A stretch of 64,000 nt of DNA from Lacipirellulaceae bacterium (lineage in GTDB: Bacteria; Planctomycetota; Planctomycetia; Pirellulales; Lacipirellulaceae). How positions within the stretch are numbered: the first letter of the stretch is position 1; each line of letters starts with the position of its first letter. This document shows, piece after piece, positions 16,375 through 24,860 of this stretch. The notes beneath the pieces are model-generated. The model made no database searches. It saw only the letters and a list, made by a program, of their open reading frames with translations, and was not told the DNA's origin. Where the stretch lies: positions 1,567,910-1,631,909 of the forward strand of contig JAVJRG010000012.1 in assembly GCA_040218535.1 (NCBI GenBank). Reading direction: 5' to 3'. Made by a program: the position numbers and the translations under genes.

Positions 16375-17487
16375 TCAGAGAACTTTCTTCCCTTCCGCAA
16401 TGTTGATCAGGTCAGCAAAGGCGTAAATCGCCGGTCGCCTCCCAGACCCCTGGCGGAGAACTCGAATGACGCCCTGATCGGTCAACGCCCTAAGTAAATT
16501 GTTCGCCGTGCCACGATTCTCGATGCCACTCAGTTTGGAGAAGTCGCCACTGTTCAGCACCGGACGATTGAAAAAGGCATCGAGTACAGCCGAGGCATAC
16601 TGCGAATGAGTGGCTTCTACGACCTGGCTCTTCATCGAATCGTAGAGGTCGTGAATTTGCTTCGCTTTGTCGTTGTTGCGAACTGCCTGCACTTCAATCG
16701 CTTTTAGGAAAAACTCGATCCAACCCTGCCAGTCCCCGTTATCGGTGATTACTTTCAGTCGATCGCGATACTCTTGGTCGGCTTCGGCCAAGTACTCGCT
16801 GAGGTAGAACATGGGCCGTTGCAAGACTTGTTTCTGGTAGAGCAGCAGTGGAATCAGCATTCGTCCCAAACGGCCGTTGCCGTCATTGAAGGGATGGATA
16901 ATCTCAAACTGGCCATGGACGACCGCCAGTTGCACCAGCGGGTCAGTATCGTCAAGGGCGATGTATTGCTCAAAGTTCTCCAGCGCGTCGAGCATCTTCG
17001 CTGGCGAGGGGGGCACAAAGCGGGCCTGGTCGATGGTCTGGCCGGACTTGCCAATCCAGTTTTGCGTGGTGCGAAAGGCACCTGGCGTGCAATCACCGCC
17101 CCGCACATTGTCCATGAGTAACTGGTGCAATTCGCGCATCAACGCCAGCGACAGCGGTCGATGCTCAAGCGCCCCTTCTCCGACGAGTAGTGCCTTTCGA
17201 TAATTGAGCACCTCGTGAATGTCGTCCTGCTTCTCTGGATCGTACTGCTCGCCCGCCTCGTGTTGTAGCACTTCGGTAAGCGACGCCTGCGTGCCCTCAA
17301 TCCGGGATGAGAGCACCGCTTCCTGGCTAGTCATTGGCGAGAGCAATACCGCCGGATTGATCATGCTGGTGAGCGTGCCATCGTATCGGGCTAGTGGCAA
17401 CATTGCTCGGCTGCTGAACCGAGCTAGCCGCTCCCAGTTCAATCCGCTCAGGGGCAACAAATCAGGTAGGCAAGGTGACTTACTCAT
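16375..17487 (-). CDS. Fic family protein (probable AMPylase), class II
   Basis: 370 residues. The Fic motif is complete: HPFNDGNGRLGR near residue 200, with catalytic His and the phosphate-binding GNGR. The inhibitory helix motif (S/T)xxxE(G/N) is present as SSRIEG near residue 60, upstream of the Fic core, which makes it a class II self-inhibited Fic protein. A winged-helix domain (residues ~300-365, GIENRGTANNLLRALTDQGV) ends the protein. It probably transfers AMP (or another nucleotide) to a target protein. The gene overlaps hsdS by 4 bp, so its expression is tied to the R-M system. Confidence 0.93.
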   Translation of the reverse strand: MSKSPCLPDLLPLSGLNWERLARFSSRAMLPLARYDGTLTSMINPAVLLSPMTSQEAVLSSRIEGTQASLTEVLQHEAGEQYDPEKQDDIHEVLNYRKALLVGEGALEHRPLSLALMRELHQLLMDNVRGGDCTPGAFRTTQNWIGKSGQTIDQARFVPPSPAKMLDALENFEQYIALDDTDPLVQLAVVHGQFEIIHPFNDGNGRLGRMLIPLLLYQKQVLQRPMFYLSEYLAEADQEYRDRLKVITDNGDWQGWIEFFLKAIEVQAVRNNDKAKQIHDLYDSMKSQVVEATHSQYASAVLDAFFNRPVLNSGDFSKLSGIENRGTANNLLRALTDQGVIRVLRQGSGRRPAIYAFADLINIAEGKKVL

Positions 17488-18608
17488 ACGGCAATCTCCC
17501 CGCTCATTAGCCGCGGCAGCAACAAGTCGCGGGCGACACTGAGGAATTCTGAATGCTTTGTAAGCTGATCGATCTGCTTTTGCACCGCGGCGACAGCTCT
17601 TTCGAATAGATCGAGTAGAGTGCTGTTTGGAACCACTACTTTACGACTATGCGCATAGTCGCGATTGAGGCCTGGAACTGCCACATCTGTATTGATGAAC
17701 TTCGTGTTCAACAAGGCGTAATAGAGGTAGTGACTACAATCTTCAGGCTCGATGAAGTACACGGTATCGATCGGATGAAAATCACTGCTACTCCAAAACA
17801 CACTCCCTACATTGCCTTTCCGACCAACGATAATTCCTGGTCCCTTGACTAGTGCCTTGGTGTGAGTGCCAACAATTCCGCTAGACCCAAAGACAGGAAA
17901 CTCGCCGGGGATACGGCTTTCCTTTTTCAATGCCTTACCATAGTGAAACGGGGCAATATCCTTCAGCGGCTTCCGCTCCCACCCCTCCGGCACACCGTCT
18001 TTGATCTTCACGTGCTCATGCCCGGGGAAGCGGAGGTGGACGAACCACTCCTTGTACAGCAGCCGCGCCGACTGCTCCAACAACGCAATCCGCCGCCGGT
18101 TGTTCTCGATGAGATTGTCGTAGGCGGAGAGGATGTCCGCGATGCGCGATTGAACAGCAATATTTGGGATCGGGAACTTTAGGGAGAGCAACTTTGACTG
18201 GCTCAGGTTATCCTGCGCGGCACCCTGCGTGAACTGTTTGAAACGCTTCTGAAGTAATGCGTCAAAGAGGTACTTGATAAAACGGCCGTCTGCTTCTTTG
18301 TCATTGGGTTGAAAACCTATAACACTGTCCGGAAAGCACGCGTCAATACCTAGAATCGCTGTGTCGGCGATGTTCGCCGCAATCGTGATGCAAAGTGTGC
18401 CGGCTGGCCATAGCCGACTCTGTGCCAGTCCCGCCTCGCTGTAGGTTTGCGAATAGCGGGAGAGAGTTAGACCAGCATGCTTTATGTCGCCAGTTTGTAC
18501 AAACGGGTAAGGGCCCCCGTACAGATGTGCAGCATCGCGGGGCCGATGACGTGAACGTCCCCTGCTGACGTATCCTAATTCGTCGAGACTCCTTGATGCC
18601 CAATTCAT
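17484..18608 (-). CDS. hsdS: Type I restriction-modification specificity subunit S
   Basis: 374 residues with the usual two target-recognition domains. TRD1 is residues ~1-145 (ending with a LSLKFPIPN-type segment), then the central conserved helix (IADILSAYDNLIENNRRRI), TRD2 from about residue 205 (PEGWERKPLKDIA) to 330, and the C-terminal conserved helix ending RDLLLPRLMSGEIAV. It sets the bipartite DNA sequence recognised by the methylase and nuclease. It overlaps its neighbours on both sides by 4 bp. Intact. Confidence 0.94.
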   Translation of the reverse strand: MNWASRSLDELGYVSRGRSRHRPRDAAHLYGGPYPFVQTGDIKHAGLTLSRYSQTYSEAGLAQSRLWPAGTLCITIAANIADTAILGIDACFPDSVIGFQPNDKEADGRFIKYLFDALLQKRFKQFTQGAAQDNLSQSKLLSLKFPIPNIAVQSRIADILSAYDNLIENNRRRIALLEQSARLLYKEWFVHLRFPGHEHVKIKDGVPEGWERKPLKDIAPFHYGKALKKESRIPGEFPVFGSSGIVGTHTKALVKGPGIIVGRKGNVGSVFWSSSDFHPIDTVYFIEPEDCSHYLYYALLNTKFINTDVAVPGLNRDYAHSRKVVVPNSTLLDLFERAVAAVQKQIDQLTKHSEFLSVARDLLLPRLMSGEIAV

Positions 18609-19072
18609 AGCTGCGAAACCTCAACACAGCCACCATTGGCGTACCAGGTGTAACTAACACCTTCTGCTCTGAGATTCAAATACACTCCAAGCTTGAATCG
18701 GAAATCTCCTTGATCGGTAGTGGCCCCCTTTAGTTTTCTGTCGTCGTCATCATTAGCCAACACTGGCTGATTCTTCTTCAGTTCAACAATTAGGAGATTG
18801 TGATCGTTGCTTTGCCTTCTATGAACGATAATGTCAGGACGCTTCCCTTCCTCTTCGGGGACTAAGCGTTTCACCTCATTCATGTTTTTATTGTATTCAA
18901 TGTCTACGTGGTAACTGTGCTTGCAGCGGTGACCCATCCCTTCAGCGATGTAGCTAGCTAAGTGATGAGAAATAGCGACTTCGTGCACGCCTCTTTCAAT
19001 CAGAGAGTCATCGTTCTTATACAATTGATCCACGGCATCGCGTACCAATCCCATTAGCTCTTGCTGATTCAT
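18605..19072 (-). CDS. Small PD-(D/E)XK-like protein inside the hsd operon
   Basis: 155 residues. The pattern PDIIVHRR followed 15 residues later by LLIVELKK (near residue 95) is the PD-(D/E)XK nuclease core (Asp, then ELK). The N-terminal half is helical with a conserved-looking EVAISHHLASYI. No other domain is present. The gene overlaps hsdM and hsdS by 4 bp on each side, so it must be co-translated with them. It might be a nuclease, a methylation-sensitive accessory, or an inactive fold; the name is inferred from the motif only. Confidence 0.75.
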   Translation of the reverse strand: MNQQELMGLVRDAVDQLYKNDDSLIERGVHEVAISHHLASYIAEGMGHRCKHSYHVDIEYNKNMNEVKRLVPEEEGKRPDIIVHRRQSNDHNLLIVELKKNQPVLANDDDDRKLKGATTDQGDFRFKLGVYLNLRAEGVSYTWYANGGCVEVSQL

Positions 19073-21183
19073 ACCCCCAACTCCTCGAAGTTCTTTTTGA
19101 TCCTCGCCGCCAATTCGACGGCTTCGGAGTTCAGATCGTTCAGCTCAACGTGAATCTCCCGTAGGGCGTCTTCAAAATCAAAGTCCTCGTCCACTTCCTC
19201 GGGGGCGACGCCCACGTAGCGTCCGGGGGTGAGGCTCCAGTCGTTGGCTTCGAGTTCCGACTTGTCGACTAACTTCACGAGACCTTCCACATCGCAGAGC
19301 TTGGCGTCGGGGAAGCGTTCGACCAGCCAGTGGGCCTGTCGCCAGAAGTAGCGGACTTGCTTGAGCGACTCGACGGCAAGCTGCCGAGTGGCGTCCGCCT
19401 GTTTGCGGGCCGTGTTGATTTCGCTTCGCGGCCAAAGGTCGTTTGCCTTGGCGTCGCAATCGCCTTCGCAAGTTTCGATCAGCCGAGCAGAAAGCTTGTA
19501 CAGCAAGTCCGCCTGCTTCACCAGCCCGCGGCTCGACTCGGCGAGCGGCTCCGACTTTTCGGTGAGCTTCTTGAGCGCCGCCGCACTGTCGGGGGCCTGC
19601 TCCCACTGCTTCGCTAGTTTCTCAAGATCATCGTGGAACGCGGTTGAGTCGCTTGCGAATAGCTTTTGCTCTTTCTCCAGTTCTTTGAGCGTCTCCGCAT
19701 GGGGGCCTTCCTTGGAGAGCGTCTCCAAGAACGGCTGCATCAGACTGTGAAGCTCAGCAAGGGCACGCTCGAAATCGGGCAACGGGTGTAGTGGGTCCTC
19801 GTCGTCCGGCTCCCATTGGAAGCAGCCAAAGCCCTCCTCGATCATCCGACCCAGGTATCCCGACCACAACTCCAGGAAACGCGATTGCTCATCGCGGTAC
19901 AGCCACACAATCGCCAGCAAGTTCTGCTCTTGCTCAGGGCTGAAGTCGTAAATCTTCCGCGTGACTTTGCGATACACATTGCGGGCGTCAATCATCAGCA
20001 CCTTGTCTTGGTGCTTGGCGGGCTTGTCGCGGTTGAGGAACCACAGCTCGCAGGGGACACTCCGCGTGTAGAAGAAGTTGCTGCGGATGGCGATCATCAG
20101 ATCGACATCGCCCGTTTCCACGAGCTTCTGCCGCACCTTCGCCTCATCCCGCCCGGCACTACTCGCCTGGGAAGACATGACAAACCCGGCCCGCCCCCGC
20201 TCGCTCAGGTAGGAATAAAAGTAGCTGATCCAGACGTAGTTGCCGTTAGAGACTCGCTTCTCTTTGTTCACGCCGGGTAGGCCAAAGGGCAGCCGCGGGT
20301 CGGCCTTGATCTTCTCCGCATCGATCTCGTCGACATTGAACGGCGGGTTGGCCATCACATAGTCCGCCTTGCCCACCAGCTCGTGCGGCGCTTCGTAGTA
20401 GGTGATCGCCTTCTGAATGTCACCTTCCAGGCCGTGGACCGCCAGGTTCATCTTGGCGAGCCGGATGGTCGTACCGTTTTTTTCCAGCCCGCGAAAGGTG
20501 AGCCGCTCGGTCGGGTTTTCGCCTTGCTCTTCGACGATGCGAGCACTTTGCACAAACATCCCGCCACTGCCACAGGCCGGATCGAGCACGGTCCCACCGG
20601 TCGGTTCGAGAACGTGGGCAATCAGGGAGACGATCGAAATAGGCGTGAAGAACTCACCCCCATCATGTGCCTTCTGGTCAGCGAACTGTGTGAGGAAATA
20701 CTCGTAGATGCGACCGAAAACATCACCGGAGACTTTCTTCAGCTCATCAGGATTGAGCGTCCGCAAGAGTCGCCCGAGGACCTCGTTGTCCAGTTCTTGG
20801 TAGTCCTGCTTCGGGAGGCTGCCGCGCAGGCTGGTGTAGTCCTGTTCGATCGAGTCCATCGCCTCGATAATGGCCCGGGCCCGATCTGCGTCGTCGGGCA
20901 ACCCCACCAAGTAATCGAATTGAGCTTTCGGGCTCAAAAAGATCGCACTCTTTTGGGAAAAGTCGCCCTTTTCGAGTTCCCGCTTTTTCCCTCCGCGCGA
21001 AGGCAAGTTGGCCTCGATCTCGTCTTTGACTTTCAAGAAACGGCTGTAGGCATGCCGGAGAAAGACGAGCCCCATCACGGGGAAGAAGTATTCGTTGCTA
21101 GCGTAGTTGGAGTTGGAGCGGAGCTGATCAGCAGCGGACCAAAGGCGTTTCTCGATCGCTTCAATGTGTTCAAGTTGGGGCAT
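19069..21183 (-). CDS. hsdM: Type I restriction-modification methyltransferase subunit M
   Basis: 704 residues, longer than E. coli HsdM (529). The N-terminal HsdM_N helical domain (ERLWSAADQLRSN-like start) is followed by the N6-adenine methylase: SAM-binding motif I DPACGSGG near residue 203 and catalytic NPPF near 280. The extra ~180 C-terminal residues are helical, with long Lys/Glu-rich coiled-coil-like stretches. Two copies with one HsdS should make the N6-adenine methylase protecting the host. First gene of the operon; a 1-kb gene-poor stretch lies upstream. Confidence 0.95.
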   Translation of the reverse strand: MPQLEHIEAIEKRLWSAADQLRSNSNYASNEYFFPVMGLVFLRHAYSRFLKVKDEIEANLPSRGGKKRELEKGDFSQKSAIFLSPKAQFDYLVGLPDDADRARAIIEAMDSIEQDYTSLRGSLPKQDYQELDNEVLGRLLRTLNPDELKKVSGDVFGRIYEYFLTQFADQKAHDGGEFFTPISIVSLIAHVLEPTGGTVLDPACGSGGMFVQSARIVEEQGENPTERLTFRGLEKNGTTIRLAKMNLAVHGLEGDIQKAITYYEAPHELVGKADYVMANPPFNVDEIDAEKIKADPRLPFGLPGVNKEKRVSNGNYVWISYFYSYLSERGRAGFVMSSQASSAGRDEAKVRQKLVETGDVDLMIAIRSNFFYTRSVPCELWFLNRDKPAKHQDKVLMIDARNVYRKVTRKIYDFSPEQEQNLLAIVWLYRDEQSRFLELWSGYLGRMIEEGFGCFQWEPDDEDPLHPLPDFERALAELHSLMQPFLETLSKEGPHAETLKELEKEQKLFASDSTAFHDDLEKLAKQWEQAPDSAAALKKLTEKSEPLAESSRGLVKQADLLYKLSARLIETCEGDCDAKANDLWPRSEINTARKQADATRQLAVESLKQVRYFWRQAHWLVERFPDAKLCDVEGLVKLVDKSELEANDWSLTPGRYVGVAPEEVDEDFDFEDALREIHVELNDLNSEAVELAARIKKNFEELGV

Positions 21184-22216
21184 AGCTGCTCGTCAGAAGA
21201 GTCGTGCGTTTCGATTCCGTAAGCTGCCGCTACTTGCATGACTGTGCGGCCAGATGCCCCAGTGTACCGAACGGCACCAAGTCGAGAAAGCAATCCTCAG
21301 GCGATCTTAGTGCAATCACCCCAGGGTCCCTGACATCGGTGTTCGCTAGAATACGACAAACCGATTCAGTCTTCCACGTTTGCCTTTCACCCTCTCGAAT
21401 GCTCGCGACGGTTCTCTTTTCGAGCTGAGGGAACCTGAACTTTTCAGTTACACGTGCTGAAATTTCTCTTTCGACACGTCTCAGCTTCGTGCGACGGGAA
21501 AAACGGCTACAAAATTTTTTCACCGCGTGCATGTCGGGGGCTATCTAGAGCATGATTTTGGGCCGCATTGTCGCGCAATCCGCTGCCGTTTATGTGTCCT
21601 TTTGAATCGGAAATCCGACTAAACAATTCACTCTGTAAAGTACACAAAAGCGTCCCGCTCTTGAGATACTTGGGGGCTATTAGGTATGAAAAGACCCCGA
21701 AAAGCGGTCACAACCAGGTCTTGATGATGCCCATTTGTAAATCGAAATGTGCACATAAACGTACTTGAATGCGATGCGGCTGAAATCGACGTTTCAAACA
21801 GTTTTGGTCCCAATCTGCATCGTCAAGAACTAGGGGGCAAAAAATTGGGAGCTGCGATTGAGAAGTCGCTTCGCGCAATTATGAGCCGGGAGATAGCTGC
21901 CTATCTTACCAAAGAAATTCGGCTCCGTATGCCAAGCCGAGATAGCTAGGGACCCACAGTGAGCACCGGGTGGGGCGGTAAACTTTCTGGAAAGCGTGGG
22001 GCCCCTCGGAAGATAATTTTGACGACTCGCCCTCATGCCTTGGTTAAGACAGGCATTGCGTTGAGGTCCCACACGATAATATGGTACTGAACGGCAGTCC
22101 GTCGGTCCCGCTGCAATCGGCCTGATACGGACAAACATCCCTCGTAAGGCACACCTGGAGAGTTGCGCTGGTTTAAGACAAGCCGGATAGCACCACCGAA
22201 ACAGGCCTACCGGCGT
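21184..22216. other. 1-kb gene-poor stretch upstream of hsdM
   Basis: No convincing gene. A 100-codon minus-strand frame (21230-21532) is rich in Arg and shows no recognisable domain; it could be a small controller gene but I cannot support it. A hairpin ATGCCT-N10-AGGCAT lies near 22034-22055. The hsdM promoter must be here, probably close to 21184-21300, but no clear -35/-10 pair was found by eye. Confidence 0.5.
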
Positions 22217-23053
22217 CTACGACGTCTCGCAGAGTGCCTCGCCAATGAGTGGTCCCATCGATTTGCAGTACTGATCGAGAAACCGCTTACCAGCATTGCG
22301 AGCGCCGCATGGATAGGCAGGTGCTGGCTTTCTATGCCTGCGAAGCTGTTCGCGGAGGCCGTCCACGCATGCAGTTTCTTGACGAATTTCTTCGTCGCCT
22401 TTAATAGCGGCATTGCTAGGAAAAAATAGCTGAGTATCGCTCCCTACACACTCTTCTAATACACGAACAATTCGAGGTTCGTCCAAATCGGGCTTGTAGC
22501 TATCTCCCCAGCCGAATACTACAAATCGAAGGCGCTCTTTGCCGCGGGGGAGGTGGGGGACATCGTCAGTGTCCTTTTTCGATTTAACGAGTTCTCTCCA
22601 CATTCCTAAGGCACAGCCTGCGTTCAGAGCGTCCCTAATGTACGCAAGGTTCAGAATCTGGATATAGGCATGCTTCTTTAGTTCATTTTCTACCGCTTTG
22701 CTTTTAGCATGCACTACCCCCAAGGCGTGGTCGAGCACCTTTTCCAAGTGTGGGAGTAGCCTCTCATCGTTGTATGTAAGAGCACCCCAGGGCGCACTCT
22801 TACTTCTCTCCTCTATTGGCTTAGCGGTACCTGGATTGATCAAGAAGAAGGCTCCGACACAGTGACCAAACTCTTCGTCGATGTTTACGCTTTGTTGGTC
22901 AAAATACATTCTCGTATCCGAGCGTCGCTCGAAGCTAATGCTCATTTTTTCGGTTTGAAAGGCACCAAAGACACGAGCCATCTGCAAACTCTCCAATGAA
23001 CCATCGGTGTGTAGCGCGCCTGCATTGGCAGTCTGCGGGGCGAAGACGAGCAT
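22217..23053 (-). CDS. Unknown protein at the right end of the element
   Basis: 278 residues, not recognised. No signal peptide or membrane helix. The segment ERLRFVVFGWGDSYKPD followed by PRIVRVLEECVGSDTQLFFPSN (residues ~165-210) looks like a genuine alpha/beta core. The last ~60 residues are Arg/Cys-rich and less protein-like, so a frameshift near the 3' end cannot be excluded. It is separated from hsdM by 1 kb and sits next to the integrase tail and the right att, the usual place for variable cargo. Possible defence gene by position only. Confidence 0.6.
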   Translation of the reverse strand: MLVFAPQTANAGALHTDGSLESLQMARVFGAFQTEKMSISFERRSDTRMYFDQQSVNIDEEFGHCVGAFFLINPGTAKPIEERSKSAPWGALTYNDERLLPHLEKVLDHALGVVHAKSKAVENELKKHAYIQILNLAYIRDALNAGCALGMWRELVKSKKDTDDVPHLPRGKERLRFVVFGWGDSYKPDLDEPRIVRVLEECVGSDTQLFFPSNAAIKGDEEIRQETACVDGLREQLRRHRKPAPAYPCGARNAGKRFLDQYCKSMGPLIGEALCETS

Positions 23054-23181
23054 GTATTGTAGCAGTGCAATAAGCAGTTTCCTCAGTTCTGCTTACGAGT
23101 TCTAGCGGCCCGCAGATCTAGGCGTCACGACAGGGAGCACTTTCAAGCGATTTGAGAATAATGAGAACGCTTCCCGCCTTT

Positions 23182-23358
23182 TCACGTCGATCGCACCATC
23201 GCCATGATCCCGGCTTTGACAGCATTAGGCAGGTCCGACCACTTCTCGATGACACTCTGCAACTCGGGGTCTATGGGGGCAATTTCTCGTACAACTGCTG
23301 CGCCATGTGCTGCGCTTGCCTCAAAATCTTCGTCTTTCCCCTGGTTTAAGCCACTATT
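23182..23358 (-). other. Stored C-terminal tail of the integrase (in frame only in the excised circle)
   Basis: Reading the minus strand through the right att in the integrase frame gives ...RIMIPL and then 58 further codons, ending TGA at 23182-23184. The tail contains DPELQSVIEKWSDLPNAVK and GIMAMVRST, a pattern (DPxL..VI..W..LP..VKAGI.AMV) that I recall from the ends of planctomycete integrases. In the integrated state it has no integrase body upstream; joined across att in the circle it would extend the integrase from 487 to about 544 residues. It also carries a 23-bp match (23293-23315) to the integrase gene (4542-4564) in another frame. Confidence 0.7.
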
Positions 23359-23425
23359 CAGCGGAATCATAATCCGCGTGTCGGGGGTTCGAGTCCCTCC
23401 ACCGCTACTTGCGTCTGTGGACGCA
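23359..23425 (+). repeat. Right attachment site (attR), duplicate of the tRNA 3' end
   Basis: Copy of 4355-4421 with one mismatch (23412). It lacks the tRNA 5' half, so it is not a second tRNA gene. Confidence 0.92.
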
Positions 23426-23638
23426 ATTTCTTGGCGTTGTCTCTCACGCTCCGGCAGTGATTTGTGCGCTTCAACGCTGTTCTCTGCTGCCTGGGCTTCT
23501 TTCTAGCAGCGCAGTTTCCCATTGGAAGTGATGGATTGAATCGATTGTATGGATTGCGTGAACTGCAAGTAGATTGCAAGGTCGTGGAGGCAAGCTACCT
23601 TTTCAGAGCTAGCCCGCAAGCAACCTGAAGATGCCCCC

Positions 23639-24859
23639 ATGAAGACTCGGCTCCGACCTCTATCGCACGATTCGTCTCCGCAGCCGATCGATGCTGCGCG
23701 CTCAGCCGAAGAGTCTTTGCTTGCCTTGGAAGCCGGTTTGAGAGAAGTGACGTCCCCAAATGTGGAGCAAGCCTCAGAGGCGAAGCAGGTTAACATTGCC
23801 CATGTGCCCTCAAAGCGTCCCGTTGCGCGAATTGTCATTGCGTCAATTTTGGCGATGGGCTTGCTCGCTGCCGGATACGTGGTTTGGTCGTGCTTCTTTC
23901 GGTTCAGCGCTCACGGAGTCGTGGTGGCTCACTCTGCTGAACTGACTGCACCATGGGCGGGTTGGATCACAGAAGTTCACATCAGATCAGGCCAGTCTGT
24001 GCAGCAGGGCGATCTCCTAGCTACCGTCGTGAACCCCGATCTTGATGCATCTGCAGAAGCGCTGGAAGACCAGCTTCGCATGGCTCAGGCAGAATTGAAT
24101 GGGGAAGAAGCTCGTTTGAGGGCAAGCTTTCTCGCTCGACAAGACCAATATCTGCAACTGAGATCACAGTATCTTGAGCTGCAAGGAAGGCTGGGAACGG
24201 AGACGGCAAAGAGCGAAGAATTTCTTGCAAACCGAAGTCGATTAGAGCCGCTTCTTGATTCTTCGATCGTAAGCGAACAACGAATCGAATCCTTGCGCTC
24301 TCGCCACGAGGGGAGTCGCTCACGCGCCGCTGCTTTGCAGAGCATGATCTCCACGCTGGAGAAACGCCTGGAACAGGCTCCGTCACAGGAATACGACGCT
24401 GCTTTGCTCGGCCCCATAGAAGCTAAGGTCGATCAACTCACAGCGCAACTAGAACGGCTTAGACTGAAACGCGAGCGGGGAGCGATCCGCGCTCCTTTTG
24501 CAGGAAAGGTAGTGAGAGTCCACGGACATGTAGGCGAGCCTTGTAGCTTCGAGCGACCGATCATCCAGTTACTTGACACCGGCTCTTTTGAGATCCAAGT
24601 CAATGTCGAGGCGGATCGCTTAGTGCAATTTGCCGTCGGAGAGCAAATTGAAGCTTTGGTAGGCAGAGCGCAGTCCGCTGTCACTTGTGATATTGAGGCT
24701 GTCGGCCCAAAGTACGAAGAGATCGCGCCGCTCGGGACTAATAGTACTGCGAGGCAAAAACTTATTCCTGTCTACCTAAAACTTCCTCAAGATTTGCCAG
24801 AGGGTTTGATCTTGCGTGACGGCGAGATCGTTCACATCCCGACCGTGTGGGGGATTTGA
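23639..24859 (+). CDS. HlyD-like membrane fusion / periplasmic adaptor protein
   Basis: 406 residues. A cytoplasmic N-terminus of ~60 residues precedes one membrane helix (~62-86). The first half of a biotinyl-lipoyl domain (APWAGWITEVHIRSGQSVQQ) lies near residues 102-120, a long coiled coil at ~135-280, and the second half (GAIRAPFAGKVVRVHGHVGE) near 281-300, followed by a beta-barrel. This is the HlyD/EmrA-type adaptor layout. It begins an apparent operon with the TackOD1-like gene (1 bp apart) and a membrane glycosyltransferase; in such settings adaptor proteins resemble the periplasmic part of alginate/cellulose-type exporters. First gene to the right of the mobile element. Confidence 0.85.
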   Translation: MKTRLRPLSHDSSPQPIDAARSAEESLLALEAGLREVTSPNVEQASEAKQVNIAHVPSKRPVARIVIASILAMGLLAAGYVVWSCFFRFSAHGVVVAHSAELTAPWAGWITEVHIRSGQSVQQGDLLATVVNPDLDASAEALEDQLRMAQAELNGEEARLRASFLARQDQYLQLRSQYLELQGRLGTETAKSEEFLANRSRLEPLLDSSIVSEQRIESLRSRHEGSRSRAAALQSMISTLEKRLEQAPSQEYDAALLGPIEAKVDQLTAQLERLRLKRERGAIRAPFAGKVVRVHGHVGEPCSFERPIIQLLDTGSFEIQVNVEADRLVQFAVGEQIEALVGRAQSAVTCDIEAVGPKYEEIAPLGTNSTARQKLIPVYLKLPQDLPEGLILRDGEIVHIPTVWGI

Positions 24860-24860
24860 G

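Larger units (their letters stand above)
4355..23425. mobile_element. ~19 kb tRNA-integrated element with replication and defence modules
   Basis: Bounded by a 67-bp direct repeat (4355-4421 and 23359-23425, one mismatch) whose first 49 bp are the tRNA 3' half. The tyrosine integrase sits directly against the left att. All recognised genes lie on the minus strand in the order (5' to 3' of transcription) unknown ORF, hsdM, PD-(D/E)XK, hsdS, fic, DUF262, hsdR, unknown ORF, excisionase, DUF669-like, primase, ATPase, wHTH, Zn-motif protein, HTH regulator, integrase. There are no recognisable conjugation, capsid, portal or terminase genes. It could be a satellite (PICI-like) element, an integrative plasmid, or a decayed prophage; the compact primase/helicase module plus AlpA-like gene favours the first. 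Confidence 0.9.

Noticed and set aside
21230..21532. 100-codon minus-strand frame upstream of hsdM
   Set aside because: Arg-rich, no domain, no clear start signal; not supported as a gene though not excluded.
23359..23425. Second tRNA gene with CAT anticodon
   Set aside because: Only the 3' half is present; the acceptor 5' strand and the D arm are absent. It is the duplicated attachment site.
23503..23838. 111-codon minus-strand frame over the start of the HlyD-like gene
   Set aside because: It is antisense to a better-supported gene and contains a low-complexity periodic part from an ATTG-type repeat.
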